Numbered from the stretch's first letter, positions 30,154-41,819 are shown. The stretch: DNA of 64,000 bases from Isoetes taiwanensis (GCA_021234155.1 JAJEKV010000003.1:21560386-21624385); one strand, 5' to 3'. Translations and numbers: made by a program. Notes: generated by a model from the letters alone, not told the origin.

Positions 30154-30220
30154 GTCTCACACATTGCGCCCAGACCAATAATGAAAGTTTCATTTTTGCT
30201 CCTGGCGCGACGTGTGAGAC
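30154..30220. repeat. 67-bp palindrome, copy 1
   Basis: Two 33-nt arms around a single central G. Both arms begin GTCTCACAC when read inward. 27 of 33 positions match between arm 1 and the reverse complement of arm 2, and the perfect centre is AATGAAAGTTTCATT. Confidence 0.9.
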
Positions 30221-30353
30221 ATTGACTCTAAATGGGTTAAACTTGTCCAATTTGGGTGATGTAAGGGTCTAGTTCTGCTAGACTCATCGCGTTAGGCAGA
30301 ATTGACCCCTTATTTGGTCGATTTGGAGCTGTTTTGGGCACTTTTGGGGCATG

Positions 30354-30420
30354 GTCTCACACATTGCGCCCAGACCAAAAATGAACTTTTCATTTTCGCT
30401 CCTGGCGCGACGTGTGAGAC
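30354..30420. repeat. 67-bp palindrome, copy 2
   Basis: Same length and architecture as copy 1: GTCTCACAC at the left, GTGTGAGAC at the right, GCGCC/GGCGC inner stem. The centre is slightly changed (ATGAACTTTTCATT). Confidence 0.9.
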
Positions 30421-30812
30421 ATCTTCTCAATTTTGTTCAAAATGTCAGTTTTAACTAAAACAAAAGCTAGAACTCAGTAATTTAACTCAATTAAGCAAGA
30501 TTTTGCACATGTTACTTTGTCAAAAACTCTTTATATTAACAAAATTTTTCTATTATTTACAAAATTTTACTGTCGCTCTCCCTTGATGTAGCTGGCAAGA
30601 TGCATGTCCTGCTTCATTAGTGTCACCCTCTTCGCATGAACTGTGCAGGCTGTCGAATCTTCAAAATGCTGCACTAGTTTTTGCTCTGTTGCCTCTTGCA
30701 GTGCCCGCAACATCTCGTCCGTCTCGGCCAAATTGCAAGCTACCCTTTTGGATGAGCTAAAAACACTTATTGTCCTATTATATGGCTTAATTTAGACCTT
30801 TCTAATCTCATG

Positions 30813-30879
30813 GTCTCACACGTTGCGCCCAGACCAATAATGAAAGTTTCATTTTTGATCCTGGCGCGATGTGTGAGAC
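30813..30879. repeat. 67-bp palindrome, copy 3
   Basis: Same architecture. At arm position 10 this copy has G on the left and T on the right (a G-T wobble), where copies 1 and 2 have an A/C mismatch. CATG flanks the palindrome on the left. Confidence 0.9.
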
Positions 30880-31026
30880 ATGGTGAATTTTGATGCTAAA
30901 TTTTATACTTTCTAAGCATGTTTTTAGGAATGTAACATACTAATCTAGCTAGTTTTTAGCTTGAAATTCGAATTACCATGTTACTTTTCTGAAATTCATC
31001 ACTTTTCAAGGTGTTTTTGGCTCAAT

Positions 31027-31093
31027 GTCTCACACGTTGCGCCCAGCTCAAAAATGAGATTTTCATTATTGCTCCTGACGCGACGTGTGAGAC
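31027..31093. repeat. 67-bp palindrome, copy 4
   Basis: Closest to the PBS (190 nt away). Arm position 10 is a G-C pair here. The inner right arm reads TGACGCG instead of TGGCGCG. Length is again exactly 67 bp. Confidence 0.9.
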
Positions 31094-31283
31094 CATCCTA
31101 CTTTTGAAGGTTTTGGCTCACTATTTTTAGTCTTTTTATGTTCTAATTCACTTAATGTTACTAGCTTAGCATATACTACAAAAATGAGAAAACATTTTCC
31201 CATTTTTCGAGGTTTAATGATCCTATCAAGTTAGTACTACTGGGAGCATGGTCAGTGCTTTGCTCTTGGTCTCCAAGAACATT

Positions 31284-31295
31284 GCTCTGATACCA
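31284..31295 (-). promoter_or_regulatory. Primer-binding site, initiator Met tRNA
   Basis: Minus strand TGGTATCAGAGC, one nucleotide after the LTR end at 31297. This is the complement of the 3' end of plant initiator methionine tRNA and the usual primer site of plant LTR retrotransposons. Confidence 0.92.
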
Positions 31296-31296
31296 C

Positions 31297-31991
31297 TGTG
31301 ACGTCCCCTACTCATATACGGTGCCCGCACCGTATACAAACAGGAGTTCATCCCCCATACCAGCTCCATACTGATACAGGGCCCTCCACGTATCACTGCA
31401 ACCTTGATGAGTTCCAGTGGGAAGAATGAAGGGGTCATTTACCCTGTCTTCCTCAGGGCCTACCTAGCTGCGGAAGCGTAAATATACATGTCAGTATACA
31501 ACATCAACATCACATAACCATCTCGAAGGATGGCTCATCACATATCTGCGTAGACAAAGATCAGTACATCACATGGGGAATCCTACCCAAGGCTCAGACT
31601 CAAGGGAATGACTGACGGCTTGGGTCTCCAGAGTTCATTGCAGACAGGATTCATGGCAATGGATTTGGCTTGCATGAGAACATGGCTTAGGGTAGTCCAC
31701 TCCATCCGCCCCTCCTGTGCACACTTTGCAGAGTAGGTTGAAGAGTGTTGGGACCTGACTGTAGCCCGCCGGATGCATAGCCAAAGGGGCTATTCCTGGG
31801 TTGCATCTCCCCAGTTCCGATGGGGCAGGTAGGGATCACTCCCACCAGAGATCTCCATGCCGACTCAAGGTGACTAGAGGGCCACCGCCCTTATTCGACT
31901 TAGCCCACTGGAAAGTGAACCCCACTCCACGAGTGTCGAGCCCATGCCTTACCCACACTCAGTGGCAAGCCATTAGACCTAGTCTGCATTG
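31297..31991 (-). repeat. Truncated LTR copy adjoining the PBS
   Basis: Holds the part of the LTR nearest the PBS and then breaks at CATTG (31987-31991), where the full LTR would continue ATCCCCGGTAG. At the same pentamer the sequence switches to a copy of the left target flank. Confidence 0.85.
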
Positions 31992-32040
31992 TTCCCAGTC
32001 TGAACATGGGAGCACGGTATGCACAGGAGGGGAGACCCAT
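31987..32040. repeat. 54-bp copy of the external left flank inside the element
   Basis: Matches 18302-18355 (immediately outside the 3' LTR) at 52 of 54 positions, from CATTG to the target-site CCCAT. Host flank should not lie between two LTR segments, so this marks a rearrangement after insertion. Confidence 0.9.
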
Positions 32041-33297
32041 TGTGACGTCCCCTACTCATATACGATGCCCGCACCGTATACAAACAGAAGTTCATCCCCC
32101 ATACCAGCTCCATACTGATACATGGCCCTCCACGTATCACTGCAACCTTGATGAGTTCCAGTGGGAAGAATGAAGGGGTCATTTACCCTGTCTTCCTCAG
32201 GGCCTAACTAGCTGCGGAAGCGTAAACATACATGTCAGTATACAACATCAACATCACATAACCATCTCCAAGGATGGCTCATCACATATCTGCGTAGACA
32301 AAGATCAGTACATCACATGGGGAATCCTACCCAAGGCTCAGACTCAAGGGAATGACTGACGGCTTGAGTCTCCAGAGTTCATTGCAGACAGAATTCATGG
32401 CAATGGATTTGGCTGGCATGAGAACATGGCTTAGGGTAGTCCACTCCATCCGTCCCTCCTGTGCACACTTTGCAGAGTAGGTTGAAGAGTGTTGGGACCT
32501 GACTGTAGCCCGCCGGATGCATAGCCAAAGGGGCTATTCCTGGGTTGCATCTCCCCAGTTCCGATGGGGCCCACCAGAGATCTCCATGGTGACTCAAGGT
32601 GACTAGAGGGCCACCGCCCTTATTCGACTTAACCCACTGGAAAGTGAACCCCACTCCACGGGTGTCGAGCCCATGCCTTACCCACACTCAGTGGCAAGCC
32701 ATTAGACCTAGTCTACATTGATCCCCGGTAGACTTTACACACCAGAGGGATCGGGTCAAGAGTCGAAACACGAACCTCCTTTCGAGCGGTCGGCCCCTTC
32801 ACCCACAACCAGGTGTGGTTCTTGTACACAGGCCGAATACTAGTAATGCACTAAAGGGACTAGCTAGGAGCATCAACTACTAAGCTGTAGGTCTCTACCC
32901 CCCTTCCCAATACAATTGAGTCCACAGAGATCATCCATACATCAGTATCATCACAGAACTAAAGAATAATATCTAATCTATATCATAGAAGTTATGTTCT
33001 TTAGTTAGGGCTCGCTATCTAGGGTTCTATGTGGCTGCTATGGGCAATTCAATAGGCTAAACCTGCTAACTCTGTGCCCGGAAGGCGGATTAGGCTATTG
33101 AATTGACGAAATACCTGGTTAATGGTTAATAGCCTCAAGTGCGCACATTAATAAGTGTGTGCACCCTTGCAAGTTACCCCCTAGGGCGCCACTTGCTTGG
33201 CTACACGTCGGCGTACACGTCAATCGAGATGGCGTGTATGCGTGACGAGGCAGTACAGTATACGTCTTAGGACCGTATACTATGCTGGAATGTCACA
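32041..33297 (-). repeat. Outer 5' LTR copy, 1257 bp with internal deletions
   Basis: Full LTR ends (TGTGAC... to ...GTCACA). It lacks about 235 bp after TACCTGGT and about 19 bp near GATGGGG relative to the 3' LTR. It is followed by CCCAT, the target-site duplication. Confidence 0.88.
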
Positions 33298-33302
33298 CCC
33301 AT

Positions 33303-33600
33303 TATGTGGGAATGGTTTGACTGTCAAGGTAAGCACGAAGAGTGTTGAATCCTCCAAGATGCTGTAAATAAATCTGGGCAAACTGAATCCCCATATCTTC
33401 AGTTAAATTTTTCCTGACCTGTTGCAGAGTTTCAGCAATCCAAAGGGGGAGGTGATGAGCAAGCTCCGGCATATATTCCTCCTTGAAGGCTGTGGCGCAT
33501 GTCTGATCCTGCAAGTATTTGTTTTCAGGTAGCAGAAGCCACTGAGCAAGTTCATTGCCACGGAAAGCACGGCTTTGCCCACCGTCCATATATCCTAAGA
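33303..33600 (-). pseudogene. Unrecognised coding sequence, upstream part, split by the LTR element
   Basis: The minus-strand frame runs from a possible splice acceptor (TTAG before GATATATGG) through NELAQWLLLPENKYLQDQ and HLGGFNTLRAYLDSQTIPT, then a TAA at the insertion site. Joined across the target CCCAT it continues in the same frame with WVSPPVHTVLP at 18355. Helix-rich composition; family not recognised. Confidence 0.6.
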
Positions 33601-36232
33601 GTTACTCTATTCCCGTGGAACAACTGTAAACACTGAAGTAGAAGCTGGAGGATCCGTTGCCTTGAGGCATAGGCCTCTTATAGATTATGACTTCAAGACT
33701 AGGTTCGAACATAGGGGTTTTCCTATTATGAGATCGAGAGATTTTAATGCCTCCATCTCATTGTGAGGGAGCCAAAGACGACAACATTTGAAAGTGATCA
33801 AAAGTTGAAGTTGACATGATAACTTAAGAAAATAGGTTAATTATGACAAAGCATGGCGGAACACAAAAGATATTTAACTGAAGGAACCTTTAGAAAAGGC
33901 GTTCGACTGTGGTAGAAACTTTTGGAATTATGGCATAATCCGGTGTGGGGATCATAGTTTATGTACGGGGTTAAAGTGCCATAAGGTACTAAAGGAATGG
34001 TTGAAATAGCTAAAGACCCTATCAAAATGTAGACAGCATATACCATTCCAACATAGAGTTGGCTACCGTCCATTTGGAAGTCTGTGACTCAGCCACATCG
34101 TAAAGGTACATAGGCAAAGGGTTTTGTTTCAAAGAACTACCATGGTTATATTTTAGCTAAGTTAGAGTAGAGCTCTAGCATTGGGGGATGAGGACATATG
34201 TTTACTATGGACGTACTTGATACACATATAATAAACAGCTTGGAGAAGTAATCTAAGTAGTGACACGAGGAGAGAAAGATGATTGTATCCCAAAGTTATG
34301 ATGAAGGGTTTAGAGTATGTTCGGAATGTGCAAACAATCATTTAATCTGTTGCATGCTAAGTATGATGTTGTAGTTGGCACTTGAGATAAATGTCAACAG
34401 CCAATAGAATAAAGCTCGAGGTGATGGATAGTACAATAGTACAATTCCAGGATAGGTAGCGAATAACAGTTACCTGCTAGAAGTTCTCAAACATCGATAC
34501 AAGCCCGGTTTATATAAAACGTAGGTATTATAGGAAGGCTCACAAAATATAAGGCAGACACCTTGGTGCCTCCAGGTAACTTACGATTCATACGAAGGCT
34601 CACCCGCTAACTTAGGCCATGACTATGGCTTAAATGAGGATGCCAAGTCAGTTGGAATGCCACAACAGCGGCATAACGTCATGACAGAGAAATGTAATGA
34701 CTAACATTTCTAGGATGTAGAAAAACGTTGAATCATAACCCCCAATGATAGGCGGGTTAACAATATAAGGGTCATATAATAGCAGTGTAGAAGCCACAAG
34801 ACGGTTAACGAATACGCAAAGGAGTAAATGGATTGGTGACTCTATTGAATAAAGGTCACAGCCAAAGGGTGAATTGGATATGTTGTGCCAGACGTAAGGG
34901 CCGGGATACTGAAAATCGGCTATAGACGTATCAAACATATTGAAGAAGGGAAGGAATGAAGGACCCTTATCAATGATATTTGGCGAACTGGATAGGAAGG
35001 TTATTGCCGAACATGAAGGGTGGTCTTTGCTAACATGCAAAGATAGATTTCTGGCTTGAAAGGTAGCAAGAGCTGAAAAGCTCTTTAAAGGTTTAATATA
35101 TAGCTTAGAGAAGAAGAGTTTCATTTCGTAGGACAACATGGTGGGTTGAATTCACCAAGAACCCTTTTTAATAGGAGAGGCCTCTCTTAAGAGGTCGTTG
35201 AGTGGTACTGTCCTTTGGGATATTCACATAATCCCTTGGAATATGCAAGTTCATTTGTGGAACTTAATGACGTTTAGGCGCTAAAGTAATGGTTGGAAAG
35301 ACTTTGCCACAACCATATCTAGATATCCTAGAAGGAGGTGAAGTCAACAATGGTTGGATGCCACTGGACCGTTACGGTGGAACAACTCCAAAAGAGGGTA
35401 GGCCGCTGTCAATTTGACAGGCGTGCGGCGCAGAGAAATAATCGCGACCATATCGTCGGCGAAGTTTGGCACAAAATAATACTGATGTTAGTACTCTGGA
35501 TAAATTGGAGTAAAGTGTTGACATTGTTGTGGGGGTTCTAGCACAAGCACTCATTATGTGTTACAGAGTATGCACCCAGATCTGGGGGGAGTGATCCCTT
35601 AATGAAACACTACCATCGAGAAGAAATAGTGAAGGGTGATAGGATTAAAGCTAAAGCCATGGTCTAGAGGGGAGCTGCATGGCAGTCCCTAATTTGTTGG
35701 GCGAAAAGAGATCCTTTCTCTTGGAAATGAGACGAGTTAAGACTTGGACGCTGAAGAAAAATAACGTGAGCTATGGTGGTCTCTATGATTTTTTTTTTCT
35801 TTTTTTCTTTTTTTTTTACCTAACCCCAGTATAAGTAAGATATAAGATAAAGGACATGAGTGTAATGTAGATTAAGTCATGGCAGAGTCGAAAGAAATTT
35901 TGTTATCAAGGCATCTACCAAAGGAAAAAAAAAATATTTAAAGCTATAGGTCTAGGAACGTCAATAACTGAACATTATTATCGTCACCTAAAGAATATCC
36001 AAGGTGAATAATGGATTAGAATCCAACTTGGAAGTTTCTATCTTACTCCGAGACATTCCGTAGTGATGATAATAACCCTTAGGTTATTCCTAGCTCACCA
36101 TGGTTGCACAAGTCCGGCGGAGTTGTTGCCGCCACAACGTTGGCTTAGGGAAGAGTGATAGTAGACAGAAGTCTTTCTAGAGAAACAGAGATACTATTAG
36201 TTAAATAGAGTAAAAAATTACTACATTAAAGG
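33601..36232. other. Unassigned, no recognisable gene
   Basis: Contains a 163-codon minus-strand frame (34648-35139) without recognisable motifs, other short frames and an oligo-T run near 35790-35815. No LTR ends, RT motifs or RNA genes seen. It may be intronic or flanking DNA of the split coding sequence, or old retroelement DNA. Confidence 0.35.
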
Positions 36233-36330
36233 AGGCTTATCGTGTTGGTAAAGGGTAGGGTTTGGTGGTGGGAGGTCAAGGGTTCAAGTCCCCATAGTAC
36301 ACTTTTATATAAAAGTTGCTATGCAGAGAA
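36233..36330 (+). repeat. tRNA-derived SINE-like copy, third family
   Basis: GTGTTGGTAAAGGGTAGGG (box A-like) and AAGGGTTCAAGTCCCC (box B/T-arm-like) with a short A/T-rich tail. Confidence 0.5.
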
Positions 36331-36860
36331 AACAAGGTACTAAATGTGTATAAATAAACAAGAAATTTAACACGTCCTATGGCGCATTGTTCGAGTTTTA
36401 GCATGTTCTTACGGTGCAAGGCCCTGTGTTCAACATTCTATGTACTATATTTAGCATTCATGAATATTCCCCTAGATTCTCTTAGAATTTTCTATTTTGA
36501 TTGAGGTGCTTACCCATGAGCATTTAGAACCTTCCAAAATAATCTATTTTGGATCTGTGCAACATTTTTAAAACACTTTTTATTTTTAGTCTGAGGCGCT
36601 TACCCTGAGCATCTAGAACTTTTTTTTTTTCAAGATTTATATTGCAAGAAAATTAATACGTCCTACGGCACATTGATCCAGTTTTAGCATGTTCTTATAT
36701 TCCCTTTAATTCTCCTGGATTCCCTTACATGCTAGAAATTTCTAGAACATTTTAGAACTTTCTGGAACATTTTGAAACTTTCAAAACATCCTAGAATATT
36801 ATAGTCTATTTTATCTTAATTAGAACATTACCCTTAAGTATATTTGAAACATAAATTATT
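36331..36860. repeat. Second copy of the ACGTCC / TTAGATTC composite repeat
   Basis: Two ACACGTCC-type lead segments (about 36365 and 36655), each followed by GTTTTAGCATGTTCTTA, then TTAGATTC and CTAGAAC-type short units, then ATTACCCTTAAGTATATTTGAAACATA, exactly the order seen at 6905-7710. Confidence 0.7.
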
Positions 36861-38190
36861 CATAGAATTAATGCTTGTCTAGTGGTTAGAGTGGGGGGTT
36901 TGGGGGGTTGAGGACCAGGGTTCGAATCCCCCCAATAACATAAAAAATTTTTAAAGCCTTTCCTTAAGGAACGAGCATTCAATATGAGCCTTAGGATCTT
37001 AGACTTGATCAACGATCAAGATCTCGCCATATAAAAGCAATATGAGCCGTAGGATCTATTACATATAATTCCCAAAGCCACGTGGACCGTAGGATGTGTC
37101 CCCAAGCCACGTGAGCCATTGGATCTCGGACCGACGGTCAGGATCAGATCAATCTGGACCGTAGGACCGCAGTACACATATTATATGCAAACTCCCAGGC
37201 CATCTGGGCCGTAGGATACGTCCCAAACCCACGTGAGTTGTCGGATCTCAAACGGACGGTAGGACCAGGGTTCGAATCCCCCCAATAACATAAAAAATTT
37301 TAAAAGCCTTTCCTTAAGGAACGAGCATTCAATATGAGCCTTAGGATCTTAGACTTGATCAACGATCAAGATCTCACCATATAAAAGAATACGAGCCGTA
37401 GGATCTATTACATATAATTCCCAAAGCCACGTGGACCGTAGGATGTGTCCCCAAGCCACGTGAGCCATCGGATCTCGGACCGACGGTCAGGATCAGATCA
37501 ATCTGGACCGTAGGACCGCAGTACACATATTATATGTAAACTCCCAGGCCATCTGGGCCGTAGGATACGTCCCAAACCCATGTGCGTCGTCGGATCTCGA
37601 ACGGACGGTCGGATAAGCGCGAAACATAAGAACATAGATAGATCAGAACATATATAGATTAGATATATCATGAAGGAGATATATATGTACACGCATCAGG
37701 TAAGTGGCAGAGGACCATTTGGTCTAGTGGTTAGAGTGGGGGGTTTGGGGGGTTGAGGACCAGGGTTCGAATCCCCCCCAATAACATAAAAAATTTAAAA
37801 GCCTTTCCTTAAGGAACGAGCATTCAACATGAGCCTTAGGATCTTAGACTTGATCAACGATCAAGATCTCACCATATAAAAGCAATATGAGCCGTAGGAT
37901 CTATTACATATAATTCCCAAAGCCACGTGGACCGTAGGATGTGTCCCCAAGCCACGTGAGCCATCGGATCTCGGACCGACGGTCAGGATCAGATCAATCT
38001 GGACCGTAGCCACGTGAGCCATCGGATCTCGGACCGACGGTCAGGATCAGATCAATCTGGACCGTAGGACCGCAGTACACATATTATATGTAAACTCCCA
38101 GGCCATCTGGGCCGTAGGATACGTCCCAAACCCACGTGAGTCGTCGGATCTCGAACGGACGGTCGGATAAGCGCGAAACATAAGAACATA
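36861..38190. repeat. Tandem SINE + CCGTAGGAT/CACGTG units (three copies)
   Basis: Units carry a box-B-like GGTTCGAATCCCC, then AAAGCCTTTCCTTAAGG, then alternating CCACGTG and CCGTAGGAT motifs to CGGTCGGATAAGCGCG. AGGACCAGGG starts at 36911 and 37261 (period 350), with a third unit at about 37756. Unit 1 fuses directly to unit 2 at ACGGT/AGGAC. Unit 3 has an extra 58-bp internal duplication (starts 37951 and 38009). Confidence 0.85.
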
Positions 38191-38230
38191 TATAGATCAG
38201 ATATGTGAAGCACGTACTTTATAATCAAGA

Positions 38231-38330
38231 AAGCTTAGTGCGGTGGTAAGCATCTTAGGTTGGAGTTGGGAGGTCGTGGGTTCAAATTTGGGTTGAGGGG
38301 GGTAAAAAAAAACTTACATACAAAAAAATA
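38231..38330 (+). repeat. tRNA-derived SINE-like copy, fourth family
   Basis: GCTTAGTGCGGTGGTAAGC (box A-like) then GTGGGTTCAAATTTGGG (box B-like) and an A-rich run at 38307. Confidence 0.5.
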
Positions 38331-38773
38331 TAAAAAATTTTATACTGCAGAAATACGTATTTTTATATGCCTTAAATTCCAAGGCGCCCAAATTAGAGCG
38401 GGGCCCGAGTACGTTTTTGGGCCCTTTTGATGTCATTTCGATGCTGGATGTTGATGCCACTAGGGTAATTGGATCGTCCCCGATACGTTGGCGCAAAAAT
38501 CGTCTCAATTTGAGTTATCTAGAGAAAGTTATGGCCCGTGGAACCAAGGGACCTCTTTTTCTCTAAAAACTTAACATACTGGGTTCTACGGACTCACACC
38601 TTAATTCCTAACTAGCTTAATCCTCCCATAACTAGGTCAACATATATACTTGCGATGGAATTGGAATAGTTTATTCTAGATTAAAGTCCCCTACTATCTA
38701 TCGAGCTAACGAGTTAGAATATAGCAAGTGTTATGATCTGGTCTACCAAAAATCATGGCTCTGATAAGGCCCT
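38331..38773. other. Spacer next to a degraded PBS
   Basis: No gene. At about 38758-38768 the minus strand reads TTATCAGAGCC, a partial match to the initiator-Met tRNA site, directly inside the LTR that starts near 38774. Confidence 0.45.
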
Positions 38774-40073
38774 TCGTCTGACTCGGACCACTTGTGATGG
38801 GCAAGTGTCCGGGTGAAGGACACAAAGGTGTTATTCGTCCTATGCCTTCTATGGGAATCCTATATAGCGGAAGCGTACATACATGTTAGCACCTAGCAAC
38901 AATACCAATAATTAATATACCACCACGAAGGGTGGCCCATCATCATCAACACAGCTAACGATAGAATACCAATATAACAATGGAAATACACCATAAATAA
39001 GGGCTCTACCCCGGGCTTAGACTCCATGGGGTCGACTGACGGTTAGGGCCTCAAGATAACAGCAGACAGAGGTATAACATGGCGTTGGCTAGCATAGAAC
39101 AATGGCTAGGGTAGTCCACTCCATCCGCCCCTCCTGTGGATACTTTGCAGATAGGCTGAAACATGCTATGACGTGCTTGTAGCCCTCCGGAGACGCAATC
39201 CCACGGAATCACCCTATGGGACTACTCCGAGTTGCATCTCCCTGGTCCGATGAGGCAGGTCTGAGAAGCTTCCCCTCCCGGATCACAACAGTTCCATGGG
39301 TGTGCTAGGGGATACCTGCCACACACCTGTAACACCCATATCCGTATCCGATTTACCCCCCTAAATCTACGCAAAGTCGAGGATGTCCATAAAGGCCATA
39401 TCCTGCGACCCAGGAGGTGTCAGACCCATACTTGGCCCATACACAGTGACCGACTATAAGCCTAGCATACTGTAGGAGCCCCAGTAGCCACGCTCAGCAA
39501 GGCTCCACCCCCGCTTCACCAATTGTGTCCGTTGTTTGGTGCTAAACCACATCATAGTATCCACAGCCAGGTTGGCTCTTGTGCACAGGCTGCAATTACT
39601 GGATTTTTTAAGGGTTCTAACTAGGAACATCTCTACTTCTAGATGGCTTTTAGGTCTCTACCCCCTTTTTACCCATATAACACAGGAGGAACAGAAAAAA
39701 AGCTATCCTTATACATCCATAGTTCTTGACTAGAATCTCAAGCTAACTAAGCCTACTAACCGGTATCTGAGCTATATCTCCCATCCCTCAGGTTCTCCAT
39801 GCCCTGCTGGTGGAATGAGCTCCTCCTCCTGCTCCCCAATTCGAATTGGGACAAATGGGGGTGTAAAACCCCAATTTGGGTCCCAAGTTAGCAACTCTCC
39901 TTTGCCCAATCGATTTGGGCCAGGTGGCAACTCCAAATTGGTTAATATTAACTAATTTAATATGTTAACTCCTTTTAATATCAGATTAAGCCCTAAATTC
40001 GAATTAGGGTTTAGGGTTAGGTTTCCACATTAATAATTAATGATTATCATAGCTAACCTTAGCTATGTGGAAC

Positions 40074-40076
<3 letters not shown>
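38774..40076 (-). repeat. Diverged LTR of the 18-33 kb retroelement family
   Basis: Shares order and blocks with that element's LTR: GCGGAAGCGTA, GGTGGCCCATCA (GGATGGCTCATCA there), TAGGGTAGTCCACTCCATCC, GCCCCTCCTGTG, GTTGCATCTCCC and the GGTCTCTACCCCC segment. Overall it is much more divergent, so it is an older family member. With the partial PBS on its left it would be a minus-strand 5' LTR. No partner LTR is identified in this window. Confidence 0.75.
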
Positions 40077-40110
<34 letters not shown>

Positions 40111-40145
40111 AGGGAGGGAGGGAGGGAGGGAGGGAGAGAGAGAGA
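40077..40145. repeat. (GA)n(GGGA)n microsatellite
   Basis: GA repeats grading into GGGA and back to GA, immediately at the end of the diverged LTR. Composition resembles the tails of the 12.6-kb and 63.7-kb LINEs, but no LINE body of that family is recognised next to it. Confidence 0.9.
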
Positions 40146-40149
40146 AGCG

Positions 40150-40924
40150 TTTAGGCTCTAGAAAACTCATTTTCAGATAAGAATGCCTTAAAAGCAAAGA
40201 CTTCACTTTTAAAATAATGATCTTCAGCAAATTCTCTTTTGATGCTTGCGAAATGTGAAAAAAAGGGAAAACTAAATCATTGCCAAATGGATAGCAATTG
40301 TAGATTCCAGAAGTTTTGTGGGCTCGTATATGGCGTTGGCTTTGGGATAAGTTGCTCTATCCTAAAGTTTATGTACTTTGATGGCAAGTTCTATATAGGT
40401 TTCTACGTGTAAATGCCTTGCAACATCGCTATGATCTTCCATCTCTGCAGTATGCCCGCTTTACAATTTAGATGTCGAAGCACTTAAGCACTGCCTCTTT
40501 ATTTGTCCAAAAGTTCAATCAGCATGATACTGGCTCCAAGATTTATTTAATAGTACACTAGATAGTCAATATGTTCTCCTGCCATATACCCAGGTGCATG
40601 GGCCCCAATTAAGCAGAAGGCATTTCATCTAAGTTTGGTTGGCTACTATGGTGGGAGCATTGTACATACATTTTTCAAGGCAATTATTTGTTTGTTCGTA
40701 GTGTTACTAATGTAGTCCAGTCTCGCTCAGGGAAGAAGTGAGACACCATATCTGGATTCAATATCTTCAAATTAGTTCCTATCAGGAGTCTCCTATGCTG
40801 GAGTAAGTACATAATGCTTCGGGATAGTGTTTCATGAGCATTTTCTTGTGCTTACACAATTAGATGAGATATGTACATCTTGTAATGTTTACTTTTGATT
40901 AATAAGCTTTTCTTAAAAAAAAAA
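40150..40924 (+). pseudogene. L1-type LINE 3' end fragment with poly(A)
   Basis: At about 40320 the plus strand reads, with stops, RIWRWLWDKLLYPKVYVL and LYRFLRVNALQHRYDLPS, resembling the zf-RVT region at the C-terminus of plant L1 ORF2 (the W...PPKVxxFxWRxxxxxLPT pattern). It ends with a CTTGTAATGTTT stretch, TTAATAAGCTTTTCTT and a 10-A tail at 40914-40924. 5'-truncated and decayed. Confidence 0.6.
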
Positions 40925-41819
40925 GGTGATGTCGCATTGTGGGTTGCCTGGTATTGTGATCATTTATATAGCCTACTTACACCATCCATTGGCTTCGGGT
41001 ATGTCGAGGAATGTATGTCACTTTCTAGATCTATCCAAATAAATAATCACTGAAAGGGGACAAGAACGATAAACCTTAGACGATAAAAACCATTTTATTC
41101 GATTCTATTCTATTCTATATATATTTTATATTGATTGTTTAGAGTGTTTGGGCCTTGAGAAAAGAATGCAGCCACTATAGATACAGGTGTAATAGATTTA
41201 ATATAAAAAAATTATGTTAACTCATTGCTTATTTTGGTCAAAGCAATTTTTTAGGACATGGAATTATTTTGGTAGAGGTTCGAGCCTCCGTATTTCATAT
41301 TCCCAACTCTTAGACTATCGAAGGATAACATAGATCGACGAAGCCCAATTCTCTTGCTTTACATCGACTAACGCTGAGTAGCAAACCCTCTAAACTGTCC
41401 GATTGATACATCGCACGGTACAAACTAGAATATTTCTTCAATCAATACCAAAGTAAGGGTTTGCCCTTTGAGCAACCCAAAAAGGGAGAGAAAACAAGGG
41501 ATATCTTCTCTTTATTTATAATCACACATAGTTTTCGTAAGATTTATAAATCCAATCTATAACTAGAAGTTTGAGCTTGTTGTGTCACAATTATTTGCTT
41601 TTCTCCATCTGCTTCATCCACTTTGTCAATCTTCAAGAATAGAAATGTTGCAACTCATTAAATAGAGCATTGTCATTAGTGGAACTGCTAGGAGGCGGTT
41701 GGACTTCTAAAGAAGTGAATGTTGCAAACTTAGAAGAACTCTTAATTCCTAGTTCTCCAGGCAACAAGGTAGGGAGCTAGTGGAATATTAATAAAGGTAA
41801 CTGCTTCCTTGTCAATATC
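40925..41819. other. Unassigned spacer
   Basis: No gene recognised. A hairpin-forming GGGTTTGC...GCAACCC segment at 41458-41478 resembles 5595-5619. Confidence 0.4.

Larger units (their letters stand above)
29880..31283 (-). other. 5' leader of the LTR retrotransposon with four 67-bp palindromes
   Basis: This is the first 1.4 kb after the PBS in element orientation, with no coding region recognised. Four palindromes, each exactly 67 bp, lie at 30154-30220, 30354-30420, 30813-30879 and 31027-31093. Flanking pieces (for example a GATTTGGAGCT block) also repeat, so the leader may have grown from a roughly 200-bp unit. Confidence 0.75.

Noticed and set aside
30154-31093. CRISPR or regularly spaced repeat system in the four palindromes
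   Set aside because: Spacings are 200, 459 and 214 bp and the context is an LTR retrotransposon leader.
36905-36935. tRNA gene around GGTTCGAATCCCC
   Set aside because: Box B matches, but no cloverleaf can be drawn; it fits a SINE head.
36861-38190. CRISPR-like array
   Set aside because: Repeats are diverged, unit lengths large and irregular, and the DNA is eukaryotic; it is a tandem SINE/satellite composite.
38774-40076. Independent gene fragments in the 38.8-40.1 kb region
   Set aside because: The block order matches the LTR at 18.4-19.8 kb; it is a diverged LTR.
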